Source of the DNA: Nocardioides sp. S5
GTDB lineage: Bacteria; Actinomycetota; Actinomycetes; Propionibacteriales; Nocardioidaceae
DNA: 64,000 nucleotides
Direction of reading: 5' to 3'
Assembly: GCF_017310035.1 (NCBI RefSeq)
Contig: NZ_CP022296.1
Coordinates: forward strand, 4,278,001 to 4,342,000
The notes under the pieces were generated by a model. It saw nothing but the letters and a program-made list of their open reading frames with translations. It was not told the origin of the DNA and did not search any database. The translations under genes and the position numbers were made by a program. This document shows positions 43,369 through 52,070 of this stretch, piece by piece (the first letter of the stretch is position 1; each line of letters starts with the position of its first letter).

Positions 43369-43656
43369 GTGAATTCCGGGAACACACCTCCACAGTCGCG
43401 CCCTGAAGACCCGGGCGTCCCCCCGACCGACAAGGGCAAGATGGCGCTCGCCGCCGTCCTGCTCCTCATCCCCATCGTCGTGCTCCTCTGGGTGCCGCAC
43501 TACGCCAAGGTCGAGCCGACGCTGCTCGGCTTCCCGTTCTTCTTCTGGTACCAGTTCCTCTGGGTCTTCATCTGCTCGGCCCTGACCTGGACGGCCTACA
43601 AGCTCACCCTGTCGGCCCGCGGCAGGACCACGCACAAGGTGGGTGAGGACCGATGA
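43369..43656 (+). CDS. DUF3311 membrane protein, small partner of MctP
   Basis: A 95-residue protein with two predicted membrane helices (ALAAVLLLIPIVVLLWVPHYA and FFFWYQFLWVFICSALTWTAYKL) and a basic C-terminus. DUF3311 proteins typically precede a sodium:solute symporter and are thought to be its accessory subunit. Here the stop overlaps the mctP start by 4 nt (ATGA). The first 25 residues are Pro-rich and cytoplasmic. The operon has a leaderless-type promoter with a CRP-like palindrome upstream. Confidence 0.9.
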   Translation: MNSGNTPPQSRPEDPGVPPTDKGKMALAAVLLLIPIVVLLWVPHYAKVEPTLLGFPFFFWYQFLWVFICSALTWTAYKLTLSARGRTTHKVGEDR

Positions 43657-45371
43657 CGCCCCAGCTGACCGTGATGGCTGCCGAGACCGACGGCATCAAC
43701 GGGGTCGCCCTGTCCGTGCTCATCGCCCTGTTCGCCCTGGTGACCGTCGCCGGCTTCATGGCCACCCGCTTCATGCGCGCCGACTCGATGGAGTCGCTCG
43801 AGGAGTGGGGCCTGGGCGGGCGCAAGTTCGGCACCTGGATCACGTGGTTCCTGCTGGGCGGGGACCTCTACACGGCGTACACGTTCGTCGCCGTCCCGGC
43901 CGCGATGTTCGCCACCGGTGCGGTGGCGGGCTTCTTCGCCGTCCCCTACACGATCGTGCTCTACCCGATCATCTTCATCTTCATGGCGCGGCTGTGGTCG
44001 GTGAGCCACCGCCACGGCTACGTCACGACGGCCGACTTCGTGCGCGGCAGGTACGACGACCGCGGGCTGTCGCTCGCCGTCGCGGTCACCGGCTTCGTGG
44101 CCACCATGCCCTACATCGCGCTCCAGCTCGTCGGCATCCAGGCGGTGCTCGAGGTCGCCGGGCTCGGGGGCGGCGACAACATCATCCAGAAGGACGCGCC
44201 GCTCTTCATCGCCTTCGCGCTGCTCGCTGCCTACACCTACTCCAGCGGCCTGCGCGCACCCGCGGTGATCGCGTTCGTCAAGGACATCCTCATCTACCTC
44301 GTCATCATCGTGGCGATCGTCTACCTGCCCGGCCAGGTCGGCGGCTGGGACGCGATCTTCGGCGCGGCCGAGGACAAGATGGCTGCCACGAACGAGGCGA
44401 CCGGCGGCCCCACCGGGTCGTTCATCCCCGGTGCCGGACAGGGCTGGGCGTACGCCACCCTGGCGCTGGGCTCCGCGCTGGCGCTGTTCATGTACCCGCA
44501 CTCGATCACCGCCTCGCTGTCGTCGAACTCGCGCAACACGATCCGTCGCAACGCAGCGATCCTGCCGGCGTACTCCTTCGTGCTGGGCCTGCTGGCCCTG
44601 CTCGGCTGGGTCGCGATCGCCGCCGGGACGCAGCCGATCGGCCTCGACGGCGAGCCCAACGCACAGCTCGTGATCCCGCAGCTGTTCGAGGACATGTTCC
44701 CGGCGTGGTTCGCCGGTGTGGCCTTCGCCGCGATCGCGATCGGTGCGCTCGTGCCGGCCGCGATCATGTCGATCGCCGCGGCGAACACGTTCAGCCGCAA
44801 CATCTACAAGGAGTGGCTCAAGAAGGACGCCACCCCCGCGCAGGAGGCCAAGGTCTCCAAGCTGATGTCGCTGCTGGTGAAGGCGTTCGCGCTGGTCTTC
44901 GTGCTCACCCTCGACAAGCAGAACGCGATCAACTTCCAGCTCCTCGGCGGCATCTGGATGCTCCAGACGTTCCCGGTGATCGTCTTCAGCCTCTTCACGC
45001 GGTGGTTCCACCGCTACGGCCTGCTCGTCGGCTGGGCGGTCGGCATGGTCTACGGCACCGTCGGGGCCTACAACGTGAAGAACCCGGTCACCGGCAAGGC
45101 CTTCGGCGGCTCGCTCGACAACATCCCCGGCATCGGCGAGATGGGCTACATCGCGATGACGGCCTTCGTCATCAACGTGGCCATCGCGACCGTGCTGACG
45201 GTGGCGCTGCGGGCGGCGAAGGTGTCCAACGGTCGCGACGAGACGATCCCGTTCGACTACTTCGCCGACGCCGACGACCCGCGGGTGCAGAAGGACCTCG
45301 TGGAGCACAGCTCGCACGAGACGCCGTACGGCGACCCGGACGACATCCCGGGCAACGCACCGGCGCGCTGA
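43653..45371 (+). CDS. mctP: Monocarboxylate uptake permease MctP (sodium:solute symporter family)
   Basis: A 572-residue SSS-family permease with about 13 predicted helices, for monocarboxylates such as lactate, pyruvate, acetate or propionate. Signatures include EEWGLGGRKFGTWITWFLLGGDLYTAYTF and GLRAPAVIAFVKDILIYLVIIVAI. The sodium-site region ASLSSNSRNTIRRNAAILPAYSF follows, and then AFAAIAIGALVPAAIMSIAAANTFSRNIYKEW. It is coupled to the DUF3311 gene and ends with a charged cytoplasmic tail. A strong hairpin follows. The CRP-like site upstream fits control by carbon status. Exact substrates are inferred from family. Confidence 0.92.
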   Translation: MTPQLTVMAAETDGINGVALSVLIALFALVTVAGFMATRFMRADSMESLEEWGLGGRKFGTWITWFLLGGDLYTAYTFVAVPAAMFATGAVAGFFAVPYTIVLYPIIFIFMARLWSVSHRHGYVTTADFVRGRYDDRGLSLAVAVTGFVATMPYIALQLVGIQAVLEVAGLGGGDNIIQKDAPLFIAFALLAAYTYSSGLRAPAVIAFVKDILIYLVIIVAIVYLPGQVGGWDAIFGAAEDKMAATNEATGGPTGSFIPGAGQGWAYATLALGSALALFMYPHSITASLSSNSRNTIRRNAAILPAYSFVLGLLALLGWVAIAAGTQPIGLDGEPNAQLVIPQLFEDMFPAWFAGVAFAAIAIGALVPAAIMSIAAANTFSRNIYKEWLKKDATPAQEAKVSKLMSLLVKAFALVFVLTLDKQNAINFQLLGGIWMLQTFPVIVFSLFTRWFHRYGLLVGWAVGMVYGTVGAYNVKNPVTGKAFGGSLDNIPGIGEMGYIAMTAFVINVAIATVLTVALRAAKVSNGRDETIPFDYFADADDPRVQKDLVEHSSHETPYGDPDDIPGNAPAR

Positions 45372-45405
45372 CAGCAGCTCCTCCGGCGGGCGTGACCTGA
45401 GGCAC

Positions 45406-45436
45406 GGCGCCGCGTTGTTCACGGCAACGCGGCGCC
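45406..45436. terminator. Hairpin terminator of the DUF3311-mctP operon
   Basis: Perfect 11-nt arms (45406-45416 and 45426-45436) around a 9-nt loop, 35 nt after the mctP stop and upstream of the carboxypeptidase ribosome binding site. Confidence 0.8.
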
Positions 45437-45470
45437 CCCTCAGCCGCGGCACACGCCCCCGGAGGAACTC

Positions 45471-47597
45471 ATGCGCACACACCCGTCCCGGTTCCGGACG
45501 GCGTCTACGCTGACCGCACTCGCGGCCACGACGCTCGCCCTCTCAGCCGCAGCCCTCACCGTCCCGTCCGCCGCCCAGGACCCGCTCACCTCGGCGACCG
45601 AGCTGTTCGCCCCGCGACTGGTCACGGTGGACACCCCCACCCGTGCCGACAAGTCGCGGCTCCAGGCACTCGGCCTCGACCTCACCGAGCATGCCGGGCA
45701 CGACTACGTCGAGGTCGTGCTCCACACGCTCGCCGACCGTGACGCGCTGCGGGCGGCCGGCTTCACGTGGGACGTGCGGATCCCCGACCTGCTGCGTCGC
45801 GAGGCCGAGATCAACCGGCTCGACGACCTCTTCGCGGCCACCCGGCAGCGCACCGCGCTGCCGTCGGGCCGCGACGCCTACCGCAGCCTGGCCGACTACA
45901 ACTCGGAGATGAAGGCCATGGCCGAGGCGAACCCCGGCCTGGTCAGGCTCCTGACGCTGCCCGAGAAGACGCTGGACGGGCGGACCGTCCACGGCGTCGA
46001 GATCGCGACGAACGTCGCCGCCCGTGACGGTCGACCCACCTTCGCGATGTTCGGCGTGCACCACGCGCGCGAGTGGCCCTCGGGCGAGCACGCGATGGAG
46101 TTCGCCGTCGACCTCGTCGAGGGAGCCCGCGCCGGCGACCCGCGCATCCGCAGCCTGCTCGACCGCGGCCGCATGGTCGTGGTGCCGGTGGTGAACCCCG
46201 ACGGCTTCCACCTCTCCTTCACCGACGGCCAGCTCGTCGACCTGCGCGAGCTCGACGGCGGCGGCACCGCCTCGATCCTCGGCACCCCCGGCAACGCCTA
46301 CAAGCGCAAGAACTGCCGGGTCGTCGACGGCCAGGACACCCCCGACGGCACGTGCGCCGCCTTCAGCCTGACCAGCCCCGGCGGCTTCCTCGTCGGCACC
46401 GACCTCAACCGCAACTACGGCGGGCTGTGGGGCGGGCCCGGCGCCTCGGATCTCTTCGCCGACCCGACCTACCGCGGCGCCGAGCCCTTCTCCGAGCCGG
46501 AGACCCGCAACGTGCGCGACCTCATCTCCTCGCGGCAGGTCACGATGATGATCTCCAACCACACCTTCTCCAACCTGGTGCTGCGGCCCAACGGCGTGAA
46601 CCCGACCACGATCGGACCGGACGGGCTGCCGGTCGGCGACGCCCCCGACGAGGAGGCGATGAAGGAGGTCGGTGCGCGGATGACGGCGCAGAACGGCTAC
46701 GCCAACATCCACGGCTGGGAGCTCTACGACACGACCGGCACCACCGAGGACTGGTCCTACAACGCGACCGGCGGCTACGGCTACACCTTCGAGATCGGTC
46801 CCGACGAGTTCCACCCGCCCTTCGCCCAGGTCGTCGACGAGTACCTCGGAGCAGGGGCGTACGCCGGGAAGGGCAACCGCGAGGCCTACCTCATCGCCTT
46901 CGAGGAGGCCATCGACCGCGGCAGCCACGCCGTCATCTCGGGCAAGGCGCCCGCGGGCGCGACGATGCGGCTGCGCAAGGAGTTCTCCACGCCGACGTGG
47001 AGCCCCGAGAACGACTTCACCGACTCCCTCGAGACCTCGATGGTGACCAGCGGGCGCACCTTCTCCTGGGACGTCAACCAGTCGACGCGACCCGTCGTGC
47101 AGTCGCGACTGGTCAAGCTGCTCGCCGAGGAGCCGACCCGCACCGAGACCTTCACCGGCACCGTCGCACCCGGGAGCTCGGTCGACCACGAGCTCGTCGT
47201 GACCGAGGCCGACCAGGACATCCTCCAGGTCGACCTCGACTGGCCCACCCCGGACGACCTCGACCTCGAGGTCTACCGCAAGGAGGCCGACGGCTCGCTG
47301 ACCGAGGTCGGCGGCTCCGGCAACTTCGTGGGTGACAAGGAGCGGGCCACGATCAACGCCCCGACGCCGGGGACCTACGTCCTGCGGGTGGTGAACTTCG
47401 CGTCGGTGACGCCGACCTACACGCTCACCGCGGGCCTGTACGACGCGACGGAGCAGCTCACCGCCCCGCTGGTCGAGGCCTGGACCCTCACGTGCGAGAA
47501 GGACGGGCAGGTCCTGCAGACCGTGCCGGTCGTGGTCGAGCGGGGCCAGCAGGTGAGCGTCGACCTCAAGGAGTGCTCGCGGCGCTGGGGCCGCTGA
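45471..47597 (+). CDS. Secreted M14-family zinc carboxypeptidase
   Basis: A 708-residue exported carboxypeptidase. The Sec signal covers residues 1-35 (LTALAATTLALSAAALTVPSAAQ). A propeptide-like region runs to about 130. The M14 catalytic domain has the zinc motif HHAREW (H198, E201), the substrate Arg/Asn region VGTDLNRNYGGLWGG, the third ligand region ISNHTFSNLVLRPNG and the catalytic Glu in YTFEIGPDEFHPPF. The C-terminal part contains a beta-sandwich like the P/PPC domains (DLDLEVYRKEADGS...PGTYVLRVVNF). ATG 45471 follows GGAGGA by 4 nt. It probably digests extracellular peptides, together with the secreted M28 peptidase. Confidence 0.93.
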   Translation: MRTHPSRFRTASTLTALAATTLALSAAALTVPSAAQDPLTSATELFAPRLVTVDTPTRADKSRLQALGLDLTEHAGHDYVEVVLHTLADRDALRAAGFTWDVRIPDLLRREAEINRLDDLFAATRQRTALPSGRDAYRSLADYNSEMKAMAEANPGLVRLLTLPEKTLDGRTVHGVEIATNVAARDGRPTFAMFGVHHAREWPSGEHAMEFAVDLVEGARAGDPRIRSLLDRGRMVVVPVVNPDGFHLSFTDGQLVDLRELDGGGTASILGTPGNAYKRKNCRVVDGQDTPDGTCAAFSLTSPGGFLVGTDLNRNYGGLWGGPGASDLFADPTYRGAEPFSEPETRNVRDLISSRQVTMMISNHTFSNLVLRPNGVNPTTIGPDGLPVGDAPDEEAMKEVGARMTAQNGYANIHGWELYDTTGTTEDWSYNATGGYGYTFEIGPDEFHPPFAQVVDEYLGAGAYAGKGNREAYLIAFEEAIDRGSHAVISGKAPAGATMRLRKEFSTPTWSPENDFTDSLETSMVTSGRTFSWDVNQSTRPVVQSRLVKLLAEEPTRTETFTGTVAPGSSVDHELVVTEADQDILQVDLDWPTPDDLDLEVYRKEADGSLTEVGGSGNFVGDKERATINAPTPGTYVLRVVNFASVTPTYTLTAGLYDATEQLTAPLVEAWTLTCEKDGQVLQTVPVVVERGQQVSVDLKECSRRWGR

Positions 47598-47611
47598 CCG
47601 GCCCGGACAGC

Positions 47612-47651
47612 ACGACGCCCGCCCTGCTCGTACGAGCGGGGCGGGCGTCGT
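47612..47651. terminator. Bidirectional hairpin between carboxypeptidase and fba
   Basis: Perfect 13-nt arms (47612-47624 and 47639-47651) enclose a loop that can itself pair (GCTCG/CGAGC), giving a stem of about 18 pairs between two convergent genes. Confidence 0.8.
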
Positions 47652-47666
47652 CGCGTCGTGCGTGGG

Positions 47667-48701
47667 TCAGCCGGCGAGCGACGTCCCCGCGGAGCGCAGG
47701 TTCTGGCAGGCCTCCACGATGCGCTCGGCCATGCCGGCCTCGGCGGCCTTGCCCCAGGCGCGGGGGTCGTACTGCTTCTTGTTGCCGACCTCGCCGTCGA
47801 CCTTCAGCACGCCGTCGTAGTGGGCGAACATGTGCGCCGCGACGGGGCGGGTGAAGGCGTACTGCGTGTCGGTGTCGACGTTCATCTTGACCACGCCGAA
47901 GTCGACCGCGTCGCTGATCTCCTGCGCGGTCGAGCCGGAGCCGCCGTGGAAGACCAGGTCGAACGGGCGGGCGTCGGAGCCCAGGCCGAGCTCGGAGGCG
48001 GCGGCCTCCTGCGCGGTCTTGAGGATCTCCGGGCGCAGCTTGACGTTGCCGGGCTTGTAGACGCCGTGCACGTTGCCGAAGGTGAGCGCGGTCATGTAGC
48101 GACCGCGCTCGCCGGCACCGAGCGCCTTGATCGTGGCGATCGCGTCCTCGGGCGTGGTGTAGAGCTGGTCGTTGATCTCGTTGGCCACGCCGTCCTCCTC
48201 GCCGCCGACGACGCCGACCTCGATCTCGAGGATGATCTGGGCCGCGGCGCACTTGGCGAGCAGCTCCTCGGCGATCTGGAGGTTCTCCTCCAGCGGCACC
48301 GCGGAGCCGTCCCACATGTGCGACTGGAACAGCGGGGCCTCGCCGCGCGCGACGCGCTCGGCGGAGATGTCGAGCAGCGGGCGGACGAAGCCGTCGAGCT
48401 TGCCCTGGGGGCAGTGGTCGGTGTGCAGCGCGATGTTGACGGGGTAGTTCTTCGCGACCTCGGCAGCGTAGGCGGCGAAGGCCACCGAGCCGGACACCAT
48501 GTCCTTCACGGACGGGCCGGAGAGGTACTCCGCACCGCCGGTGGACACCTGGATGATGCCGTCAGAGCCGGCGTCGGCGAAGCCCTTCAGCGCGGCGTTG
48601 AGCGTCTGGGAGGACGACACGTTGATGGCCGGGTAGGCGAAGGACTTGGCCTTCGCGGCGTCCAGCATCTGCGCGTAGACCTCGGGGGTGGCGATGGGCA
48701 T
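47667..48701 (-). CDS. fba: Fructose-bisphosphate aldolase, class II
   Basis: A zinc-dependent aldolase of glycolysis/gluconeogenesis, 344 residues. Metal ligands lie in ALHTDHCPQGKLDG (HxDH) and in VHGVYKPGNVKL. The phosphate-binding region is DLVFHGGSGSTAQEI and the catalytic Asp lies in the HTDHC segment. The start at 48701 has GAGGAG 8 nt upstream, and TAGGGT further up predicts a leader of about 33 nt. This makes it one of the few genes here with a classical leader, as expected for a highly expressed glycolytic gene. Confidence 0.97.
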   Translation of the reverse strand: MPIATPEVYAQMLDAAKAKSFAYPAINVSSSQTLNAALKGFADAGSDGIIQVSTGGAEYLSGPSVKDMVSGSVAFAAYAAEVAKNYPVNIALHTDHCPQGKLDGFVRPLLDISAERVARGEAPLFQSHMWDGSAVPLEENLQIAEELLAKCAAAQIILEIEVGVVGGEEDGVANEINDQLYTTPEDAIATIKALGAGERGRYMTALTFGNVHGVYKPGNVKLRPEILKTAQEAAASELGLGSDARPFDLVFHGGSGSTAQEISDAVDFGVVKMNVDTDTQYAFTRPVAAHMFAHYDGVLKVDGEVGNKKQYDPRAWGKAAEAGMAERIVEACQNLRSAGTSLAG

Positions 48702-48740
48702 CGGCGGTTCTCCTCAGAAGGGGTCCTACAGGCGCTCCCA

Positions 48741-48746
48741 ACCCTA
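48741..48746 (-). promoter_or_regulatory. -10 hexamer of fba
   Basis: TAGGGT on the minus strand predicts a start near 48734 and a leader of about 33 nt that contains the GAGGAG ribosome binding site. Confidence 0.5.
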
Positions 48747-48861
48747 GTGGCTACCGGTGGGTCGGGAGCTTCGCGTGCTGCCGTCTCACCACGTGACAAC
48801 CGATGCGGCCCCCGCACCGTGTTGACCGGTGGAAGAGTGCTCCCCGGGGGAAGGACCTGGC

Positions 48862-50007
48862 ATGGACACCGAGATCGACTGGCAGCGCGAGCTCGACAGC
48901 TCGTTCGGCGACGGGCGCCATGTCCCCGCAGGACACTACGTCGCGGCCGGCAGGAGGGCCGTACGCCGGCGTCGGGCGACCGCGGTCGCGACGGGGCTGG
49001 GCGCAGCCGCCGTGGTCGCCGGGATCGCCTGGGGCGCAGCCCCCGGCGGCACCCCGAGCGGCACGGAGGCACCGGTTGCGACCGACCCGATTGCCACGTC
49101 GACCCCGACGGCCGAGACCTCGACCCCCGAGCCCGGCGGCAGTGGCCGTCCCTGGGGCGCGGGCGGCCCGCCCGTGCGCCACACACGCGAGGGGATCGAG
49201 ATCCGCGACGGTGCGGTGGTGCACGAGCGGCGTGACGATCTCTACCCCGGCAAGGGCACCGATTCGGTGGCGCTCGACATCAGCTTCGGCGACGAACGCT
49301 GGTGGACCAGCCTGGAGTGGGACGGCGACGGCGGTGGGATGACGGCGGTGCCCGCAGATGACAAGCCCTTCGACAGCTTCGATGCCTTCGTCCGGGCGGA
49401 GGTCCTCCGCGGCGGCCTGACCGACGGCCCAGCGCTGGACGACGAGCGCTACCCCTACGCCGGGCTCGTCGGCTGGACCGGCGGCGAGGTCAGCCTCGCT
49501 CCCGGCGTCACCGTGGACCAGCAGGTGCTGGATCCGTCGGGCGAGCGCGAGTCGATCGGCCTGGTCCTGCGCCACCGTGGCGAGGTCACGTGGATGCTGC
49601 TCGACACCAGCCCCACCGGTGGCAGCGCGGTCCACGAGAAGGAGAGCGAGTCCGGCTGGCTCACCTTCGAGCAGTGGCTCGACGAGCATGTGGCGATTCG
49701 CGACCGCGAGCCACGGCTCCGCCTGGTCGACCTCGAGCAGGACGGCACCGTGTCGGCCGCGCTGCCCGATGTGCAGGTGCTCGACCAGCAGTCCGGACCC
49801 GACCTGCCGGACTACGGCACCGACGCAGCCAGCGCCTCGGCGGTGGCTCTCGTCGAGTGGGAGGAGGAGCGGTGGTTCGTGCTGGCGGTGCGCATGCCTG
49901 ACGAGGACGCACTGACCACCTATGCGGCCGACAAGGCGGGTGTCGAGACGATCGACGACTTCATCGCGTTCACCGCCGACCAGGCGGACGAGGGTGGCCT
50001 GCGGTGA
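48862..50007 (+). CDS. Single-pass membrane protein upstream of a SigE-family sigma factor (anti-sigma-like)
   Basis: A 381-residue protein with a short cytoplasmic N-terminus (DTEIDWQRELDSSFGDGRHVPAGHYVAAGRRAVRRRR in outline), one transmembrane helix (about residues 40-60, ATGLGAAAVVAGIAWGAA) and a long external domain. The N-terminal layout resembles membrane partners of actinobacterial SigE-family sigma factors. The external part is acidic and Trp-rich with no recognised domain. ATG 48862 is 6 nt after AAGGA. Its stop overlaps the sigma gene start by 4 nt (GTGA). The order is membrane protein first, sigma factor second. An anti-sigma role is inference. Confidence 0.75.
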   Translation: MDTEIDWQRELDSSFGDGRHVPAGHYVAAGRRAVRRRRATAVATGLGAAAVVAGIAWGAAPGGTPSGTEAPVATDPIATSTPTAETSTPEPGGSGRPWGAGGPPVRHTREGIEIRDGAVVHERRDDLYPGKGTDSVALDISFGDERWWTSLEWDGDGGGMTAVPADDKPFDSFDAFVRAEVLRGGLTDGPALDDERYPYAGLVGWTGGEVSLAPGVTVDQQVLDPSGERESIGLVLRHRGEVTWMLLDTSPTGGSAVHEKESESGWLTFEQWLDEHVAIRDREPRLRLVDLEQDGTVSAALPDVQVLDQQSGPDLPDYGTDAASASAVALVEWEEERWFVLAVRMPDEDALTTYAADKAGVETIDDFIAFTADQADEGGLR

Positions 50008-50492
50008 GGCACGATGCCGCGTTCTCGGAGTTCGTCGCCGCCCGCCAGACCCACCTGCGCCGCATCGCGTACGCCCTGTGCGGCGACTGGCACCGCGCCG
50101 ACGACCTGCTGCAGATCGCCCTGACCAAGCTGTACGTCGCCTGGCCGCGGATCCGCCACGAGGGCAACGAGGAGGCCTACGTCCGCCAGATCATGGTGCG
50201 GGCCAACATCGACGATTCCCGCCGGCCGTGGCGGCGCGAACGTCCCAGCGAGCACCTGCCCGAGGTGGCCGCGCAGGGTCCGACCTCGACCGAGGAGCGC
50301 TCGGCGCTGTTCGACGCGCTGCAGGCGCTGCCCGAGCAGCAGCGCAAGGTGGTCGTGCTGCGCCACTGGCTCGGCCTGTCGGTGCGCGAGACGGCCGCCG
50401 AGCTCGGCATCGTCGAGGGCACGGTCAAGAGCCACAGCAGCCGCGGGCTGGCGGCCCTCGAGGCGGTGCTGGCCCCGCAGCGGCACGCCTGA
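50004..50492 (+). CDS. SigE-family RNA polymerase sigma factor (ECF type)
   Basis: A 162-residue extracytoplasmic-function sigma factor. Region 2 shows FVAARQTHLRRIAYALCGDWHRADDLLQIALTKLYVAWPRI, with the DDLLQ core. Region 4 has LPEQQRKVVVLRHWLGLSVRETAAELGIVEGTVKSHSSRGLAAL, a typical promoter -35 binding helix-turn-helix. This is the SigE/SigM-like subfamily that is expanded in Nocardioides and Streptomyces. It is translationally coupled to the preceding membrane protein. Its target promoters cannot be deduced. Confidence 0.93.
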   Translation: MRHDAAFSEFVAARQTHLRRIAYALCGDWHRADDLLQIALTKLYVAWPRIRHEGNEEAYVRQIMVRANIDDSRRPWRRERPSEHLPEVAAQGPTSTEERSALFDALQALPEQQRKVVVLRHWLGLSVRETAAELGIVEGTVKSHSSRGLAALEAVLAPQRHA

Positions 50493-50555
50493 GCGGGACC
50501 CCGGGGGGCGACGAAGTGCACCCGCACGGGTATGGCGGCCGCACGATGTCAGGCC

Positions 50556-50561
50556 TAGGTT
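50556..50561 (+). promoter_or_regulatory. -10 hexamer of the septum-formation-domain gene (leaderless type)
   Basis: TAGGTT ends 7 nt before the ATG at 50569. Confidence 0.6.
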
Positions 50562-50568
50562 GACGCCC

Positions 50569-51303
50569 ATGACTCGACGACTCGGGTGGGGTGCCGCCCT
50601 CGCCGGACTCACCGCGACGATCGCCCTCGCGGGTGGCCAGTCCGCCACGGCGGCGGACCCGCTGTTCCAGGCCCCGGTCGTGGGCCAGTGCTTCGACATG
50701 GACTCCGCCGAGCTCGCCTCGGCGGCCTACACCGAGGCGCCGGTCGACTGCGCGGGCACCCACACCTCGACCACGATCGCCGTGGCCGTGCTGCCCGAGG
50801 GACTGGCCTACGAGAGCCGCGCGCTGGCACGGTTCGCCCTCGAGACCTGCGTGCCGGTGCAGCGCAAGGTGCTCGGCACCAGCATCCGCGGCCTGCGCCT
50901 GACGGCGTACACGCTCGGCTACTTCGGTCCCACGCCCGAGCAGCAGGCGGCCGGCGCACGCTGGCTGCGCTGCGACCTCGTGCTCGGCAGCGCCGACGAC
51001 CTGCAGCCGCTCCCGGCGAAGCTCGACGTGGGCTCCTACCCGTTCAAGAAGTCGGTCTCGCGCTGCCTGGCCGGCCGCGACTTCGACGTCACCGTCTGCT
51101 CGGCGAAGCACACCTACCGCGCGACCGCCGCGATCACGGTGAAGGCCGACCGGTTCCCCAGCGAGAAGGCCTGGAAGCGCATCGGCACGCAGCGGTGTCG
51201 CACCGCGGTCACCTCGCGGACCTACCGCTTCGGCTGGCCGTCGAAGGTCGCGTGGAAGGCCGGCGACCACACGCTCCTCTGCTACTCCAAGACGCGCCGC
51301 TAG
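50569..51303 (+). CDS. Secreted protein with septum-formation-like domain
   Basis: A 244-residue exported protein. The Sec signal spans residues 1-27 (WGAALAGLTATIALAGGQSATAA). Two tandem halves each contain a Cys-rich pattern resembling the actinobacterial Septum_form domain: VGQCFDMDSAEL...VDCAGTHTSTTIAVAVLP, then KSVSRCLAGRDFDVTVCSAKHTYRATAAITV. The repeated V-x-C...H-T pattern and six cysteines suggest disulfide-stabilised folding outside the cell. The function is unknown; a septal role is only a family name. TAGGTT lies 7 nt before the ATG. Confidence 0.75.
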   Translation: MTRRLGWGAALAGLTATIALAGGQSATAADPLFQAPVVGQCFDMDSAELASAAYTEAPVDCAGTHTSTTIAVAVLPEGLAYESRALARFALETCVPVQRKVLGTSIRGLRLTAYTLGYFGPTPEQQAAGARWLRCDLVLGSADDLQPLPAKLDVGSYPFKKSVSRCLAGRDFDVTVCSAKHTYRATAAITVKADRFPSEKAWKRIGTQRCRTAVTSRTYRFGWPSKVAWKAGDHTLLCYSKTRR

Positions 51304-51305
51304 GC

Positions 51306-51339
51306 GCACCACGAGGACCCGCGGTCGGGTCCGGGGTGC
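51306..51339. terminator. Interrupted hairpin between the convergent septum-domain and TrmH-type genes
   Basis: GCACC/GGTGC and GGACCC/GGGTCC form two stacked stems with a small internal loop and a 6-nt end loop, directly after the stop codon at 51303. Confidence 0.55.
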
Positions 51340-51381
51340 CGTGGGGACATCCCGGCCCCGGCCGCGTTCGGCCCGGCAGGG

Positions 51382-52065
51382 CTAGCCGCGCCAGGCGTCG
51401 GCGCTGCCGAGGTCGGCGTACGCCCTGACCCAGCTGTGCATCGCGATCGCCGCGGCGGAGCTGGCGTTGATCGAGCGGGTGGAGCCGAACTGCGCGATCG
51501 AGAAGGTGCCGTCGCAGACCTCGCGCGCCGACTCCGACAGGCCCGGTCCCTCCTGGCCGAACAGGAAGCAGACCCGGCGCGGCAGCTCCATCGTCTCGAG
51601 GTGCTCGCTGCCGGGCAGGTTGTCGATGCCGAGCAGGCGCACGGGCTGCTCGAGCCCGTGGAGGTACGCCGCCAGCGCCGCGGCGTCGGGGTGGTGGCGC
51701 ACGTGCTGGTAGCGATCGGTCACCATCGCGCCGCGCCGGTTCCAGCGACGGTTGCCGACGATGTGGACCTCCGCGGCGAGGAAGGCGTTGGCGGTGCGCA
51801 CGATCGTGCCGATGTTGAAGTCGTGCTGCCAGTTCTCGATCGCGACGTGGAAGCCGTGCCGGCGCGTGTCGAGGTCGGCGACGATGGCTTCCATCGTCCA
51901 GTACCTGTAGCGGTCGACGACGTTGCGCCGGTCGCCGTCGCGCAGGAGGTCGGGGTCCCACTGCCCGCCCTCGGGCCACGGCCCCTGCCACGGACCGACG
52001 CCCACCTCGGGTGCGCCGTGGGGCATCGGGTCGTAGGGCGCCCGCTCCTGCGGCTCCTCACCCAC
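51382..52065 (-). CDS. TrmH (SpoU)-family RNA methyltransferase
   Basis: A 227-residue SPOUT methyltransferase. The three conserved motifs are visible: motif 1 ENWQHDFNIGTIVRTANAF (N-x-G-x2-R), motif 2 CFLFGQEGPGLSES (G-x-E-x-x-G-L) and motif 3 IAQFGSTRSINASSAAAIAMH (S-x-N-x-S/A). It probably 2'-O-methylates a ribose in tRNA or rRNA. The GTG at 52065 lies 5 nt after the DedA stop, so the pair is co-transcribed. The first 60 residues are a Pro/Gly/Trp-rich extension. Confidence 0.9.
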   Translation of the reverse strand: MGEEPQERAPYDPMPHGAPEVGVGPWQGPWPEGGQWDPDLLRDGDRRNVVDRYRYWTMEAIVADLDTRRHGFHVAIENWQHDFNIGTIVRTANAFLAAEVHIVGNRRWNRRGAMVTDRYQHVRHHPDAAALAAYLHGLEQPVRLLGIDNLPGSEHLETMELPRRVCFLFGQEGPGLSESAREVCDGTFSIAQFGSTRSINASSAAAIAMHSWVRAYADLGSADAWRG

Positions 52066-52070
52066 GGCGG

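Noticed and set aside
43596..45482. 628-residue minus-strand frame opposite mctP
   Set aside because: Shadow of a clear membrane transporter; rich in Arg/His/Asp/Glu without motifs.
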